Shown here: piece by piece, positions 1 through 5,703 of the stretch
Position numbering within the stretch: position 1 is the stretch's first letter
Layout: the number at the start of each line of letters is the position of its first letter
Assembly (NCBI GenBank): GCA_964572965.1
Contig: CAZNHL010000129.1
Coordinates: 1-5,908 of the forward strand
Source of the DNA: CAZNHL01 sp964572965
GTDB taxonomy: Bacteria > Bacteroidota > Bacteroidia > Cytophagales > UBA9547
Direction: 5' to 3'
DNA length: 5,908 nucleotides
Made by a program: the position numbers and the translations under genes
The notes under the pieces: generated by a model
What the model was told of the DNA's origin: nothing
Database searches by the model: none
What the model saw: the letters and a program-made list of their open reading frames with translations, nothing else

Positions 1-922
1 TATCCAGCACACGCGAATTACCGCTCTGAGCCGGTAAGTGAATATACTTACAAATGTTTTCATACTTTGCCATTGTATGTAACACTTCATCGGTAATATC
101 CTTTGGATGTGACGTTGAAAAACGAACACGCAATAAGGGACTTACTAAAGCAACTTTTTCTAAAAGCTGAGCAAAGTTTACTTTGGATGTACCATCCTCT
201 GACTGCCATTTATAAGAATCCACATTCTGGCCCAAAAGAGTTACTTCTCTATAACCTTTGTCTACCAACTCTGTAACCTCTTTAATAATCGAGTTTACGT
301 CACGGCTGCGCTCACGACCTCTTGTAAAAGGAACAACGCAGAATGAACACATATTATCACAACCACGCATGATTGATACAAGCGCGGTTATTCCATTACT
401 ATTTAAACGAACCGGAGTAATATCATCATAGGTTTCTTCACGAGACAAAAACACATTAACCGCCTTTTGCCCTTCATCTACCTCAGAAATAAGATTTGGC
501 AAATCTCTGTAAGCGTCAGGACCGACCACCAGGTCAACAATCTTTTCTTCTTCGATCAGTTTATCTTTCAGACGCTCTGCCATACAGCCAAGTATACCGA
601 CAAGCATGTCCGGATTGTTTTTCTTGGCAACGTTAATTTCAGTTAAGCGTTTTCTGACTTTCAACTCTGCATTTTCACGGATGGAACAGGTATTGATAAA
701 AACCACATCTGCATTATTATAGTCAGAGGTAGTATCAAAACCATTCTCCATCATTACAGCTGTCACTATCTCAGAATCCGAGAAATTCATCTGACAACCA
801 TAACTCTCGATATAGAGTTTCCTTTTCTTACCCGTATTTGTTTCTTCGGTTACTTTAATGTTTTCAACAGGAACAACCTCCTGGTCTTTTACAAAATCGA
901 TATCCGCAATCAAATTCTTCAT
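1..922 (-). CDS. miaB: MiaB, tRNA-2-methylthio-N6-dimethylallyladenosine synthase (5' part, runs off the window)
   Basis: Radical-SAM methylthiotransferase that converts i6A37 to ms2i6A37 in tRNAs reading UNN codons; cytoplasmic, with two [4Fe-4S] clusters. The frame reads leftward from ATG at 922-920 and stays open for 307 codons to the edge. The N-terminal methylthiotransferase domain shows the three conserved cysteines: C43 in ESYGCQMN, C79 in NTCSIRENA and C113 in GILGCMAER. The radical-SAM motif RGCDNMCSFC gives C188, C192 and C195, followed by VPFTRGRERSR. Further family blocks are LLGQNVDSY, VRFSTSHP and IHLPAQSGN. The remaining radical-SAM part and the C-terminal TRAM domain lie outside the window. 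The QMN and NTCSIREN signatures favour MiaB over the ribosomal methylthiotransferase RimO. An in-frame stop lies 13 codons upstream, and a TATATTTG box at 941-948 would start transcription about 15 nt before this ATG, which supports the start. Confidence 0.96.
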   Translation of the reverse strand, partial: MKNLIADIDFVKDQEVVPVENIKVTEETNTGKKRKLYIESYGCQMNFSDSEIVTAVMMENGFDTTSDYNNADVVFINTCSIRENAELKVRKRLTEINVAKKNNPDMLVGILGCMAERLKDKLIEEEKIVDLVVGPDAYRDLPNLISEVDEGQKAVNVFLSREETYDDITPVRLNSNGITALVSIMRGCDNMCSFCVVPFTRGRERSRDVNSIIKEVTELVDKGYREVTLLGQNVDSYKWQSEDGTSKVNFAQLLEKVALVSPLLRVRFSTSHPKDITDEVLHTMAKYENICKYIHLPAQSGNSRVLD

Positions 923-940
923 TACCACAATTTCTGATTT

Positions 941-948
941 CAAATATA
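941..948 (-). promoter_or_regulatory. miaB promoter, -7 element TATATTTG
   Basis: On the minus strand TATATTTG matches the Bacteroidota -7 consensus TAnnTTTG exactly. Transcription would begin near 937, about 15 nt before the miaB ATG. The -33 region is weak: the nearest TTG is 22 nt upstream of the box. Assignment is from consensus only. Confidence 0.55.
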
Positions 949-1099
949 CGAGTTTTCAATCAAAATATGACAAGTTGACAGACTCTATATAGGCTTTTAA
1001 CAAATAATTCTTGCCCATAAGGATCCTATTCGATTAAAAAAATGCAATTATTTATCAATTAATTCAAATAAATACAGGATATTTGTAACATGAAATAGC

Positions 1100-1109
1100 N
1101 NNNNNNNNN
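1100..1109. other. Assembly gap (10 Ns)
   Basis: Ten undetermined bases lie in the intergenic stretch between miaB and the TPR gene. The length may be nominal, so the true distance, and the promoter of the TPR gene, are unknown. The rest of the stretch from 949 to 1176 is A+T-rich. I see no ORF, RNA gene or clear terminator in it. Confidence 0.95.
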
Positions 1110-1176
1110 GCACTTAGCGTATTTCAAAAGCAAACCAACTATTGTAATTGTTTGAAACTAAACGGTTTAGGTTATT

Positions 1177-2202
1177 ATGAGAACAAAATCAATTATCCTG
1201 TTAATGACCCTAGTGTCATTTTTTGCATTTTCCGCAACAACTGAAGGCGGAGAAAGTGAGTTGATTAAAAATGCTGAAGCTAAACACAATGAACACAATG
1301 TGCTTGGCGCAATCGCAGATTTGAGTAAGGCTATTGAAATGAACTCAAGTTCTATAGAGGCCTATCTTAAGCGTGGTGAATACCAGATGGAGCTAAGTGA
1401 TTTCTCAAATGCTCATACTGATTTCACAAAAGTTTTGCAATTAGATGCCACAAACCGGACAGCTCAACTAAACAAAGGAATTTGTGAGGTAAAAACCGGT
1501 AAACACAGCGATGCTGTTAAAACCCTGACTGTAGTAATAAAAGCTGAGCCCTCTAATACCAAAGCGTTGCTCAACAGAGCTTACTCTAAAATGGAGTTAA
1601 AGCAGCTATCAGGAGCCATTGCAGATTATCAAACGATATTGGCAAAAGATGGTAACAACACAGATGCGCTATTTTACAGAGGTTTATGCAAAGATGAAAC
1701 AGGCGACCATCCGGGAGCTATTGCCGACTATACAAGGGTAATTTCTTTAAAACCTACTGATACGAAAGCATATTTCAACAGAGGAAATGCTTATAACATG
1801 CTGGGCAATTACCACTTTGCATTAATTGATTTTAATAAAGTAGTGGAACTTGACCCTAAAGATTATGACGCTTATTTAGGACGTGCTCATGTAATTGCAG
1901 CAGAAGGGGTAAATCTTTCAAAAGCACTGGATGATGCTAATAAATCCATTAACCTAAATCCTAATAATCAGCAAGCCTATGCTTTCAGAGGTTTCCTTTT
2001 GGGAGAAACAGGAAAATATAAAGAGTCTATCCCTGATCTTGACAAAGCTATCAGCATGGACAATGCAGACGGCTTAAGCTACTACCACAGAGGATTGTAC
2101 AAATACAAATTGAAAGACCAATCTGCATGTGATGATTTTACTAAAGCACTTAACCTGAAAGAAGCTCAGGCTGAGCCAATGGTAAAGAAAGCATGTGATT
2201 AA
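1177..2202 (+). CDS. Secreted TPR-repeat protein
   Basis: A 341-aa protein with a probable Sec signal peptide: MRTK, a hydrophobic core at about 5-19, and cleavage near residues 19-20. No lipobox cysteine is present, so it is likely periplasmic. The rest is about nine tetratricopeptide units of 34 aa: 27-59 (divergent), 60-93, 94-127, 128-161, 162-195, 196-229, 230-264 (one residue longer), 265-298 and 299-331. Typical positions are visible, for example AYFNRGNAYNMLGNY, ALIDFNKVVELDP and GAIADY. Such superhelices bind other proteins or peptides; no catalytic domain is present and the partner is unknown. The last repeat carries C317 in SACDDFTKAL, and C340 sits one residue from the end; they could form a disulfide capping the solenoid. 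It looks monocistronic: an assembly gap precedes it and two hairpins follow it. The start is the ATG that begins the signal peptide. Confidence 0.88.
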   Translation: MRTKSIILLMTLVSFFAFSATTEGGESELIKNAEAKHNEHNVLGAIADLSKAIEMNSSSIEAYLKRGEYQMELSDFSNAHTDFTKVLQLDATNRTAQLNKGICEVKTGKHSDAVKTLTVVIKAEPSNTKALLNRAYSKMELKQLSGAIADYQTILAKDGNNTDALFYRGLCKDETGDHPGAIADYTRVISLKPTDTKAYFNRGNAYNMLGNYHFALIDFNKVVELDPKDYDAYLGRAHVIAAEGVNLSKALDDANKSINLNPNNQQAYAFRGFLLGETGKYKESIPDLDKAISMDNADGLSYYHRGLYKYKLKDQSACDDFTKALNLKEAQAEPMVKKACD

Positions 2203-2233
2203 AAAAGTAATAACCAACAACCTACTTTTTTGA
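2199..2233 (+). terminator. A/T-rich hairpin at the TPR gene stop codon
   Basis: AAAAAAGTA (2201-2209) and TACTTTTTT (2223-2231) are exact inverted repeats around a 13-nt loop, and can extend two more pairs through a G-U. The left arm overlaps the TAA stop (2200-2202). The stem has few G-C pairs, so it would be a weak terminator alone. Its T-tract also supplies the TTTG -33 element of the maf promoter. Confidence 0.45.
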
Positions 2234-2258
2234 AGGGGCGATGGAATTCATATCTTTG
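2229..2258 (+). promoter_or_regulatory. maf promoter, TTTG-N18-TATCTTTG
   Basis: TTTG at 2229-2232, 18 bases of spacer, then TATCTTTG at 2251-2258 match the Bacteroidota -33/-7 consensus (TTTG and TAnnTTTG). The spacing equals that of the gpsA promoter in this window. The start point would fall at about 2262-2264, on or just past the second ATG of maf, so the message would be leaderless or nearly so. It also lies downstream of the first possible ATG (2241), which argues against that start. Confidence 0.6.
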
Positions 2259-2278
2259 GATATGAATTTTCATCGCCC
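2236..2278 (+). promoter_or_regulatory. Long hairpin spanning the maf start
   Basis: The outer arms GGGCGATG (2236-2243) and CATCGCCC (2271-2278) pair perfectly, as do the inner arms AATTCATATC (2245-2254) and GATATGAATT (2259-2268). The loop is TTTG, and a 1-by-2 nt internal bulge separates the two stems. The right arm is followed by TTTAATTTT, so it resembles an intrinsic terminator for read-through from the TPR gene. Both possible maf ATGs are inside the arms, and the maf -7 box occupies the end of the left inner arm plus the loop. The structure is read directly from the sequence; its role is inferred. Confidence 0.6.
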
Positions 2279-2840
2279 TTTAATTTTAGGATCCAACTCC
2301 CCACGTCGAAAGCAGATATTAACCGATGCTGGCTATAGTTTCACCGTACGTGTTTCTGATGCCGACGAATCTTTTTCTCCTCATTTAAGCAAAACAGAGA
2401 TTCCAGAATTTCTTGCTTACCAAAAAGCGCTTGTATTGCAACCAGGGTTAAAAGAGCAAGAAGTACTTATTACCTCTGATACCATCGTTTATAACAAAGG
2501 CTTGGTGCTGAATAAACCCGCTGACCATCAGGAAGCTTTTGAAATGATCAAATCGCTTTCAGGAGTAACACATGAAGTAGTAACAGGAGTTTCTATTTGT
2601 GATAAAGAAAAAACAGTTTTATTCCATGATATTGCCGAAGTCACTTTTCGTACCCTTAAAGACAATGAAATCAATTACTATATAGAAAACTTCAAGCCTT
2701 ACGACAAAGCCGGTGCTTATGGCATTCAGGAATGGATTGGAATGATAGGTATTGCCCGCTTTAACGGCTCATTTTATACGGTAATGGGCTTACCTATTCA
2801 CAGAGTATATGAAGAGCTGGGGAAGTTTAGTAGTGAGTAG
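2262..2840 (+). CDS. maf: Maf family nucleoside triphosphate pyrophosphatase (dTTPase/UTPase, YhdE type)
   Basis: Hydrolyses non-canonical and some canonical NTPs to the monophosphate and pyrophosphate; Maf proteins are linked to nucleotide-pool cleaning and division arrest. Numbered from ATG 2262 it has 192 aa, normal for the family. Motifs are the N-terminal SNSPRRKQIL (11-20), SDT with the conserved Asp73 (72-74), NKP (84-86), HEVVTGV (104-110) and KAGAYGIQ (149-156). The last motif matches the dTTP/UTP-hydrolysing YhdE branch rather than the m7GTP-hydrolysing YceF branch. An in-frame ATG at 2241 would add seven residues, but a promoter box at 2251-2258 lies inside that extension, so I prefer 2262. 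The final residues Ser-Ser-Glu and the TAG stop are encoded by the beginning of the TAGTGAG array. It is convergent with gpsA, with a shared terminator between them. Confidence 0.93.
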   Translation: MNFHRPLILGSNSPRRKQILTDAGYSFTVRVSDADESFSPHLSKTEIPEFLAYQKALVLQPGLKEQEVLITSDTIVYNKGLVLNKPADHQEAFEMIKSLSGVTHEVVTGVSICDKEKTVLFHDIAEVTFRTLKDNEINYYIENFKPYDKAGAYGIQEWIGMIGIARFNGSFYTVMGLPIHRVYEELGKFSSE

Positions 2841-2872
2841 TGAGTAGTGAGTAGTGAGTAGTGAGTAGTGAG
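2828..2872 (+). repeat. TAGTGAG heptanucleotide tandem array, copy 1
   Basis: A leading TAG (2828-2830) is followed by six perfect TAGTGAG units at 2831-2872, then unrelated sequence (ACAACGAC). The maf stop codon (2838-2840) is inside the second unit. Since the unit is 7 bases long and contains TAG, three consecutive units put a stop in every plus-strand frame. The minus strand (CTCACTA) has no stop in any frame. Perfect short repeats are prone to length change by strand slippage, so the unit number may vary between strains. Confidence 0.97.
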
Positions 2873-2883
2873 ACAACGACACT

Positions 2884-2932
2884 AAAACAAAGAGGGTTAC
2901 AAAAACATGCTTTTTATAACCCTCTTTGTTTT
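2884..2932. terminator. Bidirectional intrinsic terminator between maf and gpsA
   Basis: AAAACAAAGAGGGTTA (2884-2899) and TAACCCTCTTTGTTTT (2917-2932) form a perfect 16-bp stem. Inside it an A5/T5 pair (2901-2905 with 2911-2915) closes a CATGC loop after one mismatch. The stem has G-C pairs in the middle and T-tracts at the outer 3' end on both strands, so it can stop transcription from maf rightward and from gpsA leftward. Confidence 0.92.
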
Positions 2933-2953
2933 CAATTACCATTTCTACTTTCG

Positions 2954-2981
2954 CTCATGGCTCACTTCTGATGACTCAATA
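2954..2981 (-). repeat. Probable decayed TAGTGAG array behind gpsA
   Basis: Read on the minus strand directly after the gpsA TAG stop, the sequence divides into TATTGAG, TCATCAG, AAGTGAG and CCATGAG. These match TAGTGAG at 6, 4, 6 and 4 of 7 positions, without indels. T at position 4 and AG at positions 6-7 are kept in all four. The junction TAG-TATTGAG parallels the TAG-TAGTGAG junction of the intact arrays, and the orientation relative to the gene is the same. The match is imperfect, so common origin is an inference. Confidence 0.5.
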
Positions 2982-3992
2982 CTAGCGCAAAATGCTTTTC
3001 AGTATCTGCACTTCTACGGCAGGGTTTATTTTTTCATACAAAATATTGTATACGAAATCACAGATCGGCATTTCAATATCATACTTCTTATTAATCTCCT
3101 TCATGCATTTTACTGCATAATATCCTTCTGCCACCATATTCATTTCCAATTGTGCAGAACGCACAGAATAACCGTGGCCGATCATATTACCGAACGTACG
3201 GTTTCTTGAAAACTGAGAATAAGAGGTAACCAGCAAATCGCCCAGATAGGCCGAATCATTCAAGTCTCTGTTCATTGGGTGAACAGCATCAAGGAAACGC
3301 TTGATCTCCTGCAGCGCATTCGACACTAAAACAGCCTGGAAGTTATCTCCATTATTTAATCCGTGTGTAATGCCTGAAGCAATCGAAACTATGTTTTTAA
3401 TGATAGCACTATATTCAACGCCGTACACATCTCTGATCACATGGGTTTTCACAAAACGACAATTCAAATGCTGGGCAAAACGCATGGCATTGTCATAATC
3501 GTGACCAGCTACAGTAAGGTAAGACTGCTTTTCCAAAGCTACTTCTTCAGAATGACAAGGTCCTCCAATCACCATAATATCAGACTGATCAACAATAAAG
3601 TTTTCTTCTATATAATCAGTAATCAGATCGTTATCCCCCGGAATAATTCCTTTGATAGCAGAAATTACAGAAACACCTTTAAAATGTTCTTTTGTTAAAG
3701 GAGTAAGAGTTTGTTTTAGAAATGCGGCCGGAACAGCTAAGATCACATAATCTACTCCAGACATCACGCGCTGAATGTTATAATCAGGTTTCACCTTTTT
3801 CAGGTTAATCTGGACATCACTCAGGTACTTAGGGTTATGTTGAAAATGTTTGATATGCTCAACATATTCTTTGTCACGCAACCACCATTTAATCTTTACG
3901 TCACTTTCTGACAATATCTTCACCAGCGCGGTAGCCCAGCTACCTCCGCCAATTACTGCAATCGTGGTTATATCAACTTTCTTTGTAATCAA
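2982..3992 (-). CDS. gpsA: Glycerol-3-phosphate dehydrogenase [NAD(P)+]
   Basis: Reduces dihydroxyacetone phosphate to sn-glycerol 3-phosphate, the backbone for phospholipids; cytosolic. The frame is open from a possible TTG at 4013. In that numbering the dinucleotide-binding motif is IGGGSWATA (21-29), followed by SAIKG with Lys121, IGGPCHSEEV (149-158), IIKNIVSIASG with Lys206, GDL (258-260), SRNRTFG (269-275) and VAEGYYA (294-300). The conserved lysines and the GDL/SRN block are diagnostic. No ATG exists in frame before the nucleotide-binding motif; the upstream stop is at 4022-4020. The choices are TTG 4013 (343 aa) or TTG 3992 (336 aa). A TAACTTTG promoter box overlaps the first TTG and predicts transcription from about 4007, so I prefer 3992, 15 nt downstream. 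Product assignment is firm; the start is not. Confidence 0.94.
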   Translation of the reverse strand: MITKKVDITTIAVIGGGSWATALVKILSESDVKIKWWLRDKEYVEHIKHFQHNPKYLSDVQINLKKVKPDYNIQRVMSGVDYVILAVPAAFLKQTLTPLTKEHFKGVSVISAIKGIIPGDNDLITDYIEENFIVDQSDIMVIGGPCHSEEVALEKQSYLTVAGHDYDNAMRFAQHLNCRFVKTHVIRDVYGVEYSAIIKNIVSIASGITHGLNNGDNFQAVLVSNALQEIKRFLDAVHPMNRDLNDSAYLGDLLVTSYSQFSRNRTFGNMIGHGYSVRSAQLEMNMVAEGYYAVKCMKEINKKYDIEMPICDFVYNILYEKINPAVEVQILKSILR

Positions 3993-4010
3993 TGCTTCTA
4001 AATTAACATC

Positions 4011-4040
4011 CAAAGTTAACTATCATTTTCCTTTCTCAAA
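4011..4040 (-). promoter_or_regulatory. gpsA promoter, TTTG-N18-TAACTTTG
   Basis: On the minus strand TTTG (4040-4037), an 18-nt spacer and TAACTTTG (4018-4011) fit the Bacteroidota consensus, with the same spacing as the maf promoter. The start of transcription would be near 4007, leaving 15 nt before the TTG at 3992-3990. The box overlaps the alternative TTG at 4013-4011. Confidence 0.6.
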
Positions 4041-4109
4041 AAAAACTATTCATATAAAGGCAAAAAGGCCTGCATTTTTAATCAATATTATAACGATTTA
4101 CATTAATTT

Positions 4110-4117
4110 TACCTTTA
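4110..4117 (+). promoter_or_regulatory. Possible promoter of the pabC-like/mnmD operon
   Basis: TACCTTTA matches TAnnTTTG at all but the last defined base. It would start transcription near 4121, about 8 nt before the ATG at 4129. No TTG is present at the expected -33 distance. The region is divergent with gpsA, so a rightward promoter must lie somewhere between about 4020 and 4128. Confidence 0.3.
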
Positions 4118-4128
4118 AATGCACTTAT

Positions 4129-4953
4129 ATGCTTTGTTATAATTATACGTTTCTGGGAAATAAAGACCCAATATTATGGTCAGATAACCGTGCTTTCCTA
4201 TACGGAGACAGCCTTTTCGAAACGATGATTTTAAAAAACGGGCAAATCAGGTTTTTTGACGACCATTGGAGCAGGCTCATTACTGGTATGAACGTATTAG
4301 GCATGCAATCCGACGAAAAGTTTTCCCAAAACAATATCAAAGAGCTGATTCTGCTATTAGCTGCCAATAACGGTTTGTCCGGAAATGCACGTATAAAAAT
4401 GCAGGTATGGAGAAAGCCGGGCGGCCTTTACACTCCTGAAAATGACCAGATTGATTTTATCATCTGGGCGCTGCCAAATCAATCGCCGGGCTTTAGTATT
4501 AAAAAGAAAGCTAATTTTTATACTGACATCAAACTCTCTTACTCTATTGTTTCACCTTTAAAGACAAGCAATGCCTTACCTTATGTGATGGCTGCGAAAT
4601 TTCGTACCTCACAACAACTGGATGAAGTGGTGCTTTTAAATCAACAGGACGAAATTGCAGAACTGGGAGTTGGTAACGTTTTTCTGCTTAAAGGTGAACA
4701 ACTTTTTACTCCTCCACTGGAAAGTGGCTGTATAGATGGTATTATGCGCAAGCAGATTATCAGAAGAAGAATACACGACGGGCTCGAGGTAATAGAAAAA
4801 CCGATCACATTACAAGCATTGAAAGATGCTGATTATGTAATAGGCACAAATGTGACAGGTTTATATCTTATTGAACAAATAAAGGACATAAAATTCAGAA
4901 CTGACCACAATCTGATACTCACTTTTCTGCAAAACGATTTAAAACTTGGCTGA
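4129..4953 (+). CDS. Class IV PLP-dependent aminotransferase, probable aminodeoxychorismate lyase
   Basis: A 274-aa fold-type IV PLP enzyme. Members include 4-amino-4-deoxychorismate lyase (PabC, giving p-aminobenzoate for folate), branched-chain aminotransferase and D-amino acid aminotransferase. Visible features, numbered from ATG 4129: N-terminal AFLYGDSLFETM (22-33); the likely PLP-binding Lys145 in SPLKTSNALPYV; Glu179 and Asn183 in AELGVGNVF, the usual cofactor-ring and phosphate side; TPPLESGCIDGIMR (194-207), the TPPL..G.L.GI.R signature; and IGTNVTGL (238-245). Size and sequence suit a PabC-like lyase, but the substrate cannot be fixed from sequence alone, so no symbol is given. The frame stays open upstream to 3850, but that part is antisense to gpsA and covers its promoter; ATG 4129 is the first start past the promoter region and gives a normal length. 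The stop overlaps mnmD by 8 nt, implying translational coupling. Confidence 0.87.
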   Translation: MLCYNYTFLGNKDPILWSDNRAFLYGDSLFETMILKNGQIRFFDDHWSRLITGMNVLGMQSDEKFSQNNIKELILLLAANNGLSGNARIKMQVWRKPGGLYTPENDQIDFIIWALPNQSPGFSIKKKANFYTDIKLSYSIVSPLKTSNALPYVMAAKFRTSQQLDEVVLLNQQDEIAELGVGNVFLLKGEQLFTPPLESGCIDGIMRKQIIRRRIHDGLEVIEKPITLQALKDADYVIGTNVTGLYLIEQIKDIKFRTDHNLILTFLQNDLKLG

Positions 4954-5623
4954 CGATATAGAAATCTTAAAAACAGGAGATGGTTCTCATACGCTTTACA
5001 ATAAAGCACTCAATGAAACCTACCATTCCAAACACGGAGCTTTACAGGAGTCTATCCACGTTTACATACAGATGGGTCTTGATACTTTTCCGTCAGAGCA
5101 GCCTTTACATATTTTTGAATTTGGTTTGGGAACGGGGCTTAACCTGATGCTGACAATAGAAGCATTCCTTAAAAATCCGGAACGTCCGATAGTGTACCAT
5201 ACTATCGAAAGCTTCCCTTTGGCTGCTTCAATTACCGGACATTTAAACTATGATGAGTTATTTGATTCTGACGAAGTGAAGTCGTATTTCACAAAAATAC
5301 ATGCTGCCCCCTGGAATGAAGAGATACAACTTTTAAATGGCTTTTCCCTGAAAAAGATACATTCAACATTCGAAACATATGAACCATTAGCGGCTTATTA
5401 TGATCTCATTTATTTTGATGCTTTCGCCCCAAGTAAGCAACCTGAAGTATGGGATGAATCAATATTCCATAAACTGTACCATATTCTAAAAAACAAAGGC
5501 AAACTGGTAACCTATTGTTCACAGGGACAGTTTAAGCGTAACCTGAAAGCAAGCGGCTTTCAGGTTGAAACACTTCCCGGCCCTCCTTACAAAAAGGAAA
5601 TGGTGAGAGCTTTTAAAGTTTAA
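4946..5623 (+). CDS. mnmD: MnmD, tRNA (5-methylaminomethyl-2-thiouridine)34 methyltransferase, standalone
   Basis: A 225-aa SAM-dependent methyltransferase corresponding to the N-terminal domain of E. coli MnmC. It makes the last step to mnm5(s2)U at wobble position 34, methylating nm5U. Key blocks are DGSHTLYN and LNETYHSKHGALQES (12-36, family N-terminus), the SAM loop FEFGLGTGLN (57-66), the acidic strand end YHTIES with Glu88, YFDAFAPSKQPEVWD (156-170), TYCSQGQFKRNL (189-200) and PGPPYKKEM (211-219). The FAD oxidase domain of MnmC is absent: the ORF ends right after the methyltransferase fold. Such cells are expected to obtain nm5U directly through the ammonium route of MnmE-MnmG. A TAA at 4940-4942 and the first family residues leave TTG 4946 as the only reasonable start; it overlaps the preceding stop (4951-4953). 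Confidence 0.92.
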   Translation: MADDIEILKTGDGSHTLYNKALNETYHSKHGALQESIHVYIQMGLDTFPSEQPLHIFEFGLGTGLNLMLTIEAFLKNPERPIVYHTIESFPLAASITGHLNYDELFDSDEVKSYFTKIHAAPWNEEIQLLNGFSLKKIHSTFETYEPLAAYYDLIYFDAFAPSKQPEVWDESIFHKLYHILKNKGKLVTYCSQGQFKRNLKASGFQVETLPGPPYKKEMVRAFKV

Positions 5624-5672
5624 CCAGGATATCTACCGGTAATCATTACTAGATTTAAGTACATTTATATAT

Positions 5673-5680
5673 TATCTTTG
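5673..5680 (+). promoter_or_regulatory. Promoter of the small lipoprotein gene, -7 element TATCTTTG
   Basis: An exact TAnnTTTG match, placing transcription start near 5684, about 20 nt before the ATG at 5704. No TTG occurs at the -33 distance, so it may be weak or activated. The 80-nt gap after mnmD holds no clear terminator, so read-through from mnmD is also possible. Confidence 0.5.
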
Positions 5681-5703
5681 AATTACCATAAATTTAGTCC
5701 GAT

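Noticed and set aside
1078..1154. Possible TPR gene promoter boxes (GATATTTG at 1078-1085; TAATTGTTTG at 1145-1154)
   Set aside because: The first has a wrong first base and no -33 TTG; the second has four instead of two bases between TA and TTTG; the assembly gap prevents judging the region.
2241..2261. Longer maf start at ATG 2241
   Set aside because: The added codons contain a full promoter -7 box and the hairpin arm; the family N-terminus begins close to the second ATG. It remains possible if transcription starts further upstream.
2828..2872. CRISPR-like or IS-end interpretation of the tandem array
   Set aside because: The units are contiguous 7-mers with no spacers, no target duplication and no nearby cas or transposase gene, so it is a simple tandem repeat.
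2907..3209. Open frame on the plus strand, about 100 codons
   Set aside because: It starts inside the terminator and is antisense to the conserved GpsA C-terminus; its protein is low-complexity and rich in Phe, His and Ile, typical of a shadow frame.
3301..3698. Two overlapping plus-strand open frames of 65 and 85 codons
   Set aside because: Both are antisense to conserved gpsA sequence, overlap each other, and show no recognisable domain.
3850..4128. Upstream extension of the class IV aminotransferase frame (93 codons)
   Set aside because: It runs antisense through the gpsA start and promoter, has no family similarity, and ATG 4129 gives the usual family length.
4143..4367. Minus-strand open frame of 74 codons
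   Set aside because: It is antisense to the conserved N-terminal motifs of the aminotransferase, with no promoter or domain.
5634..5656. Palindromic bits after mnmD (TACCGGTA; GTAATcATTAC)
   Set aside because: The stems are too short and lack a T-tract, so they do not make a terminator; no operator is known to me with these sequences.
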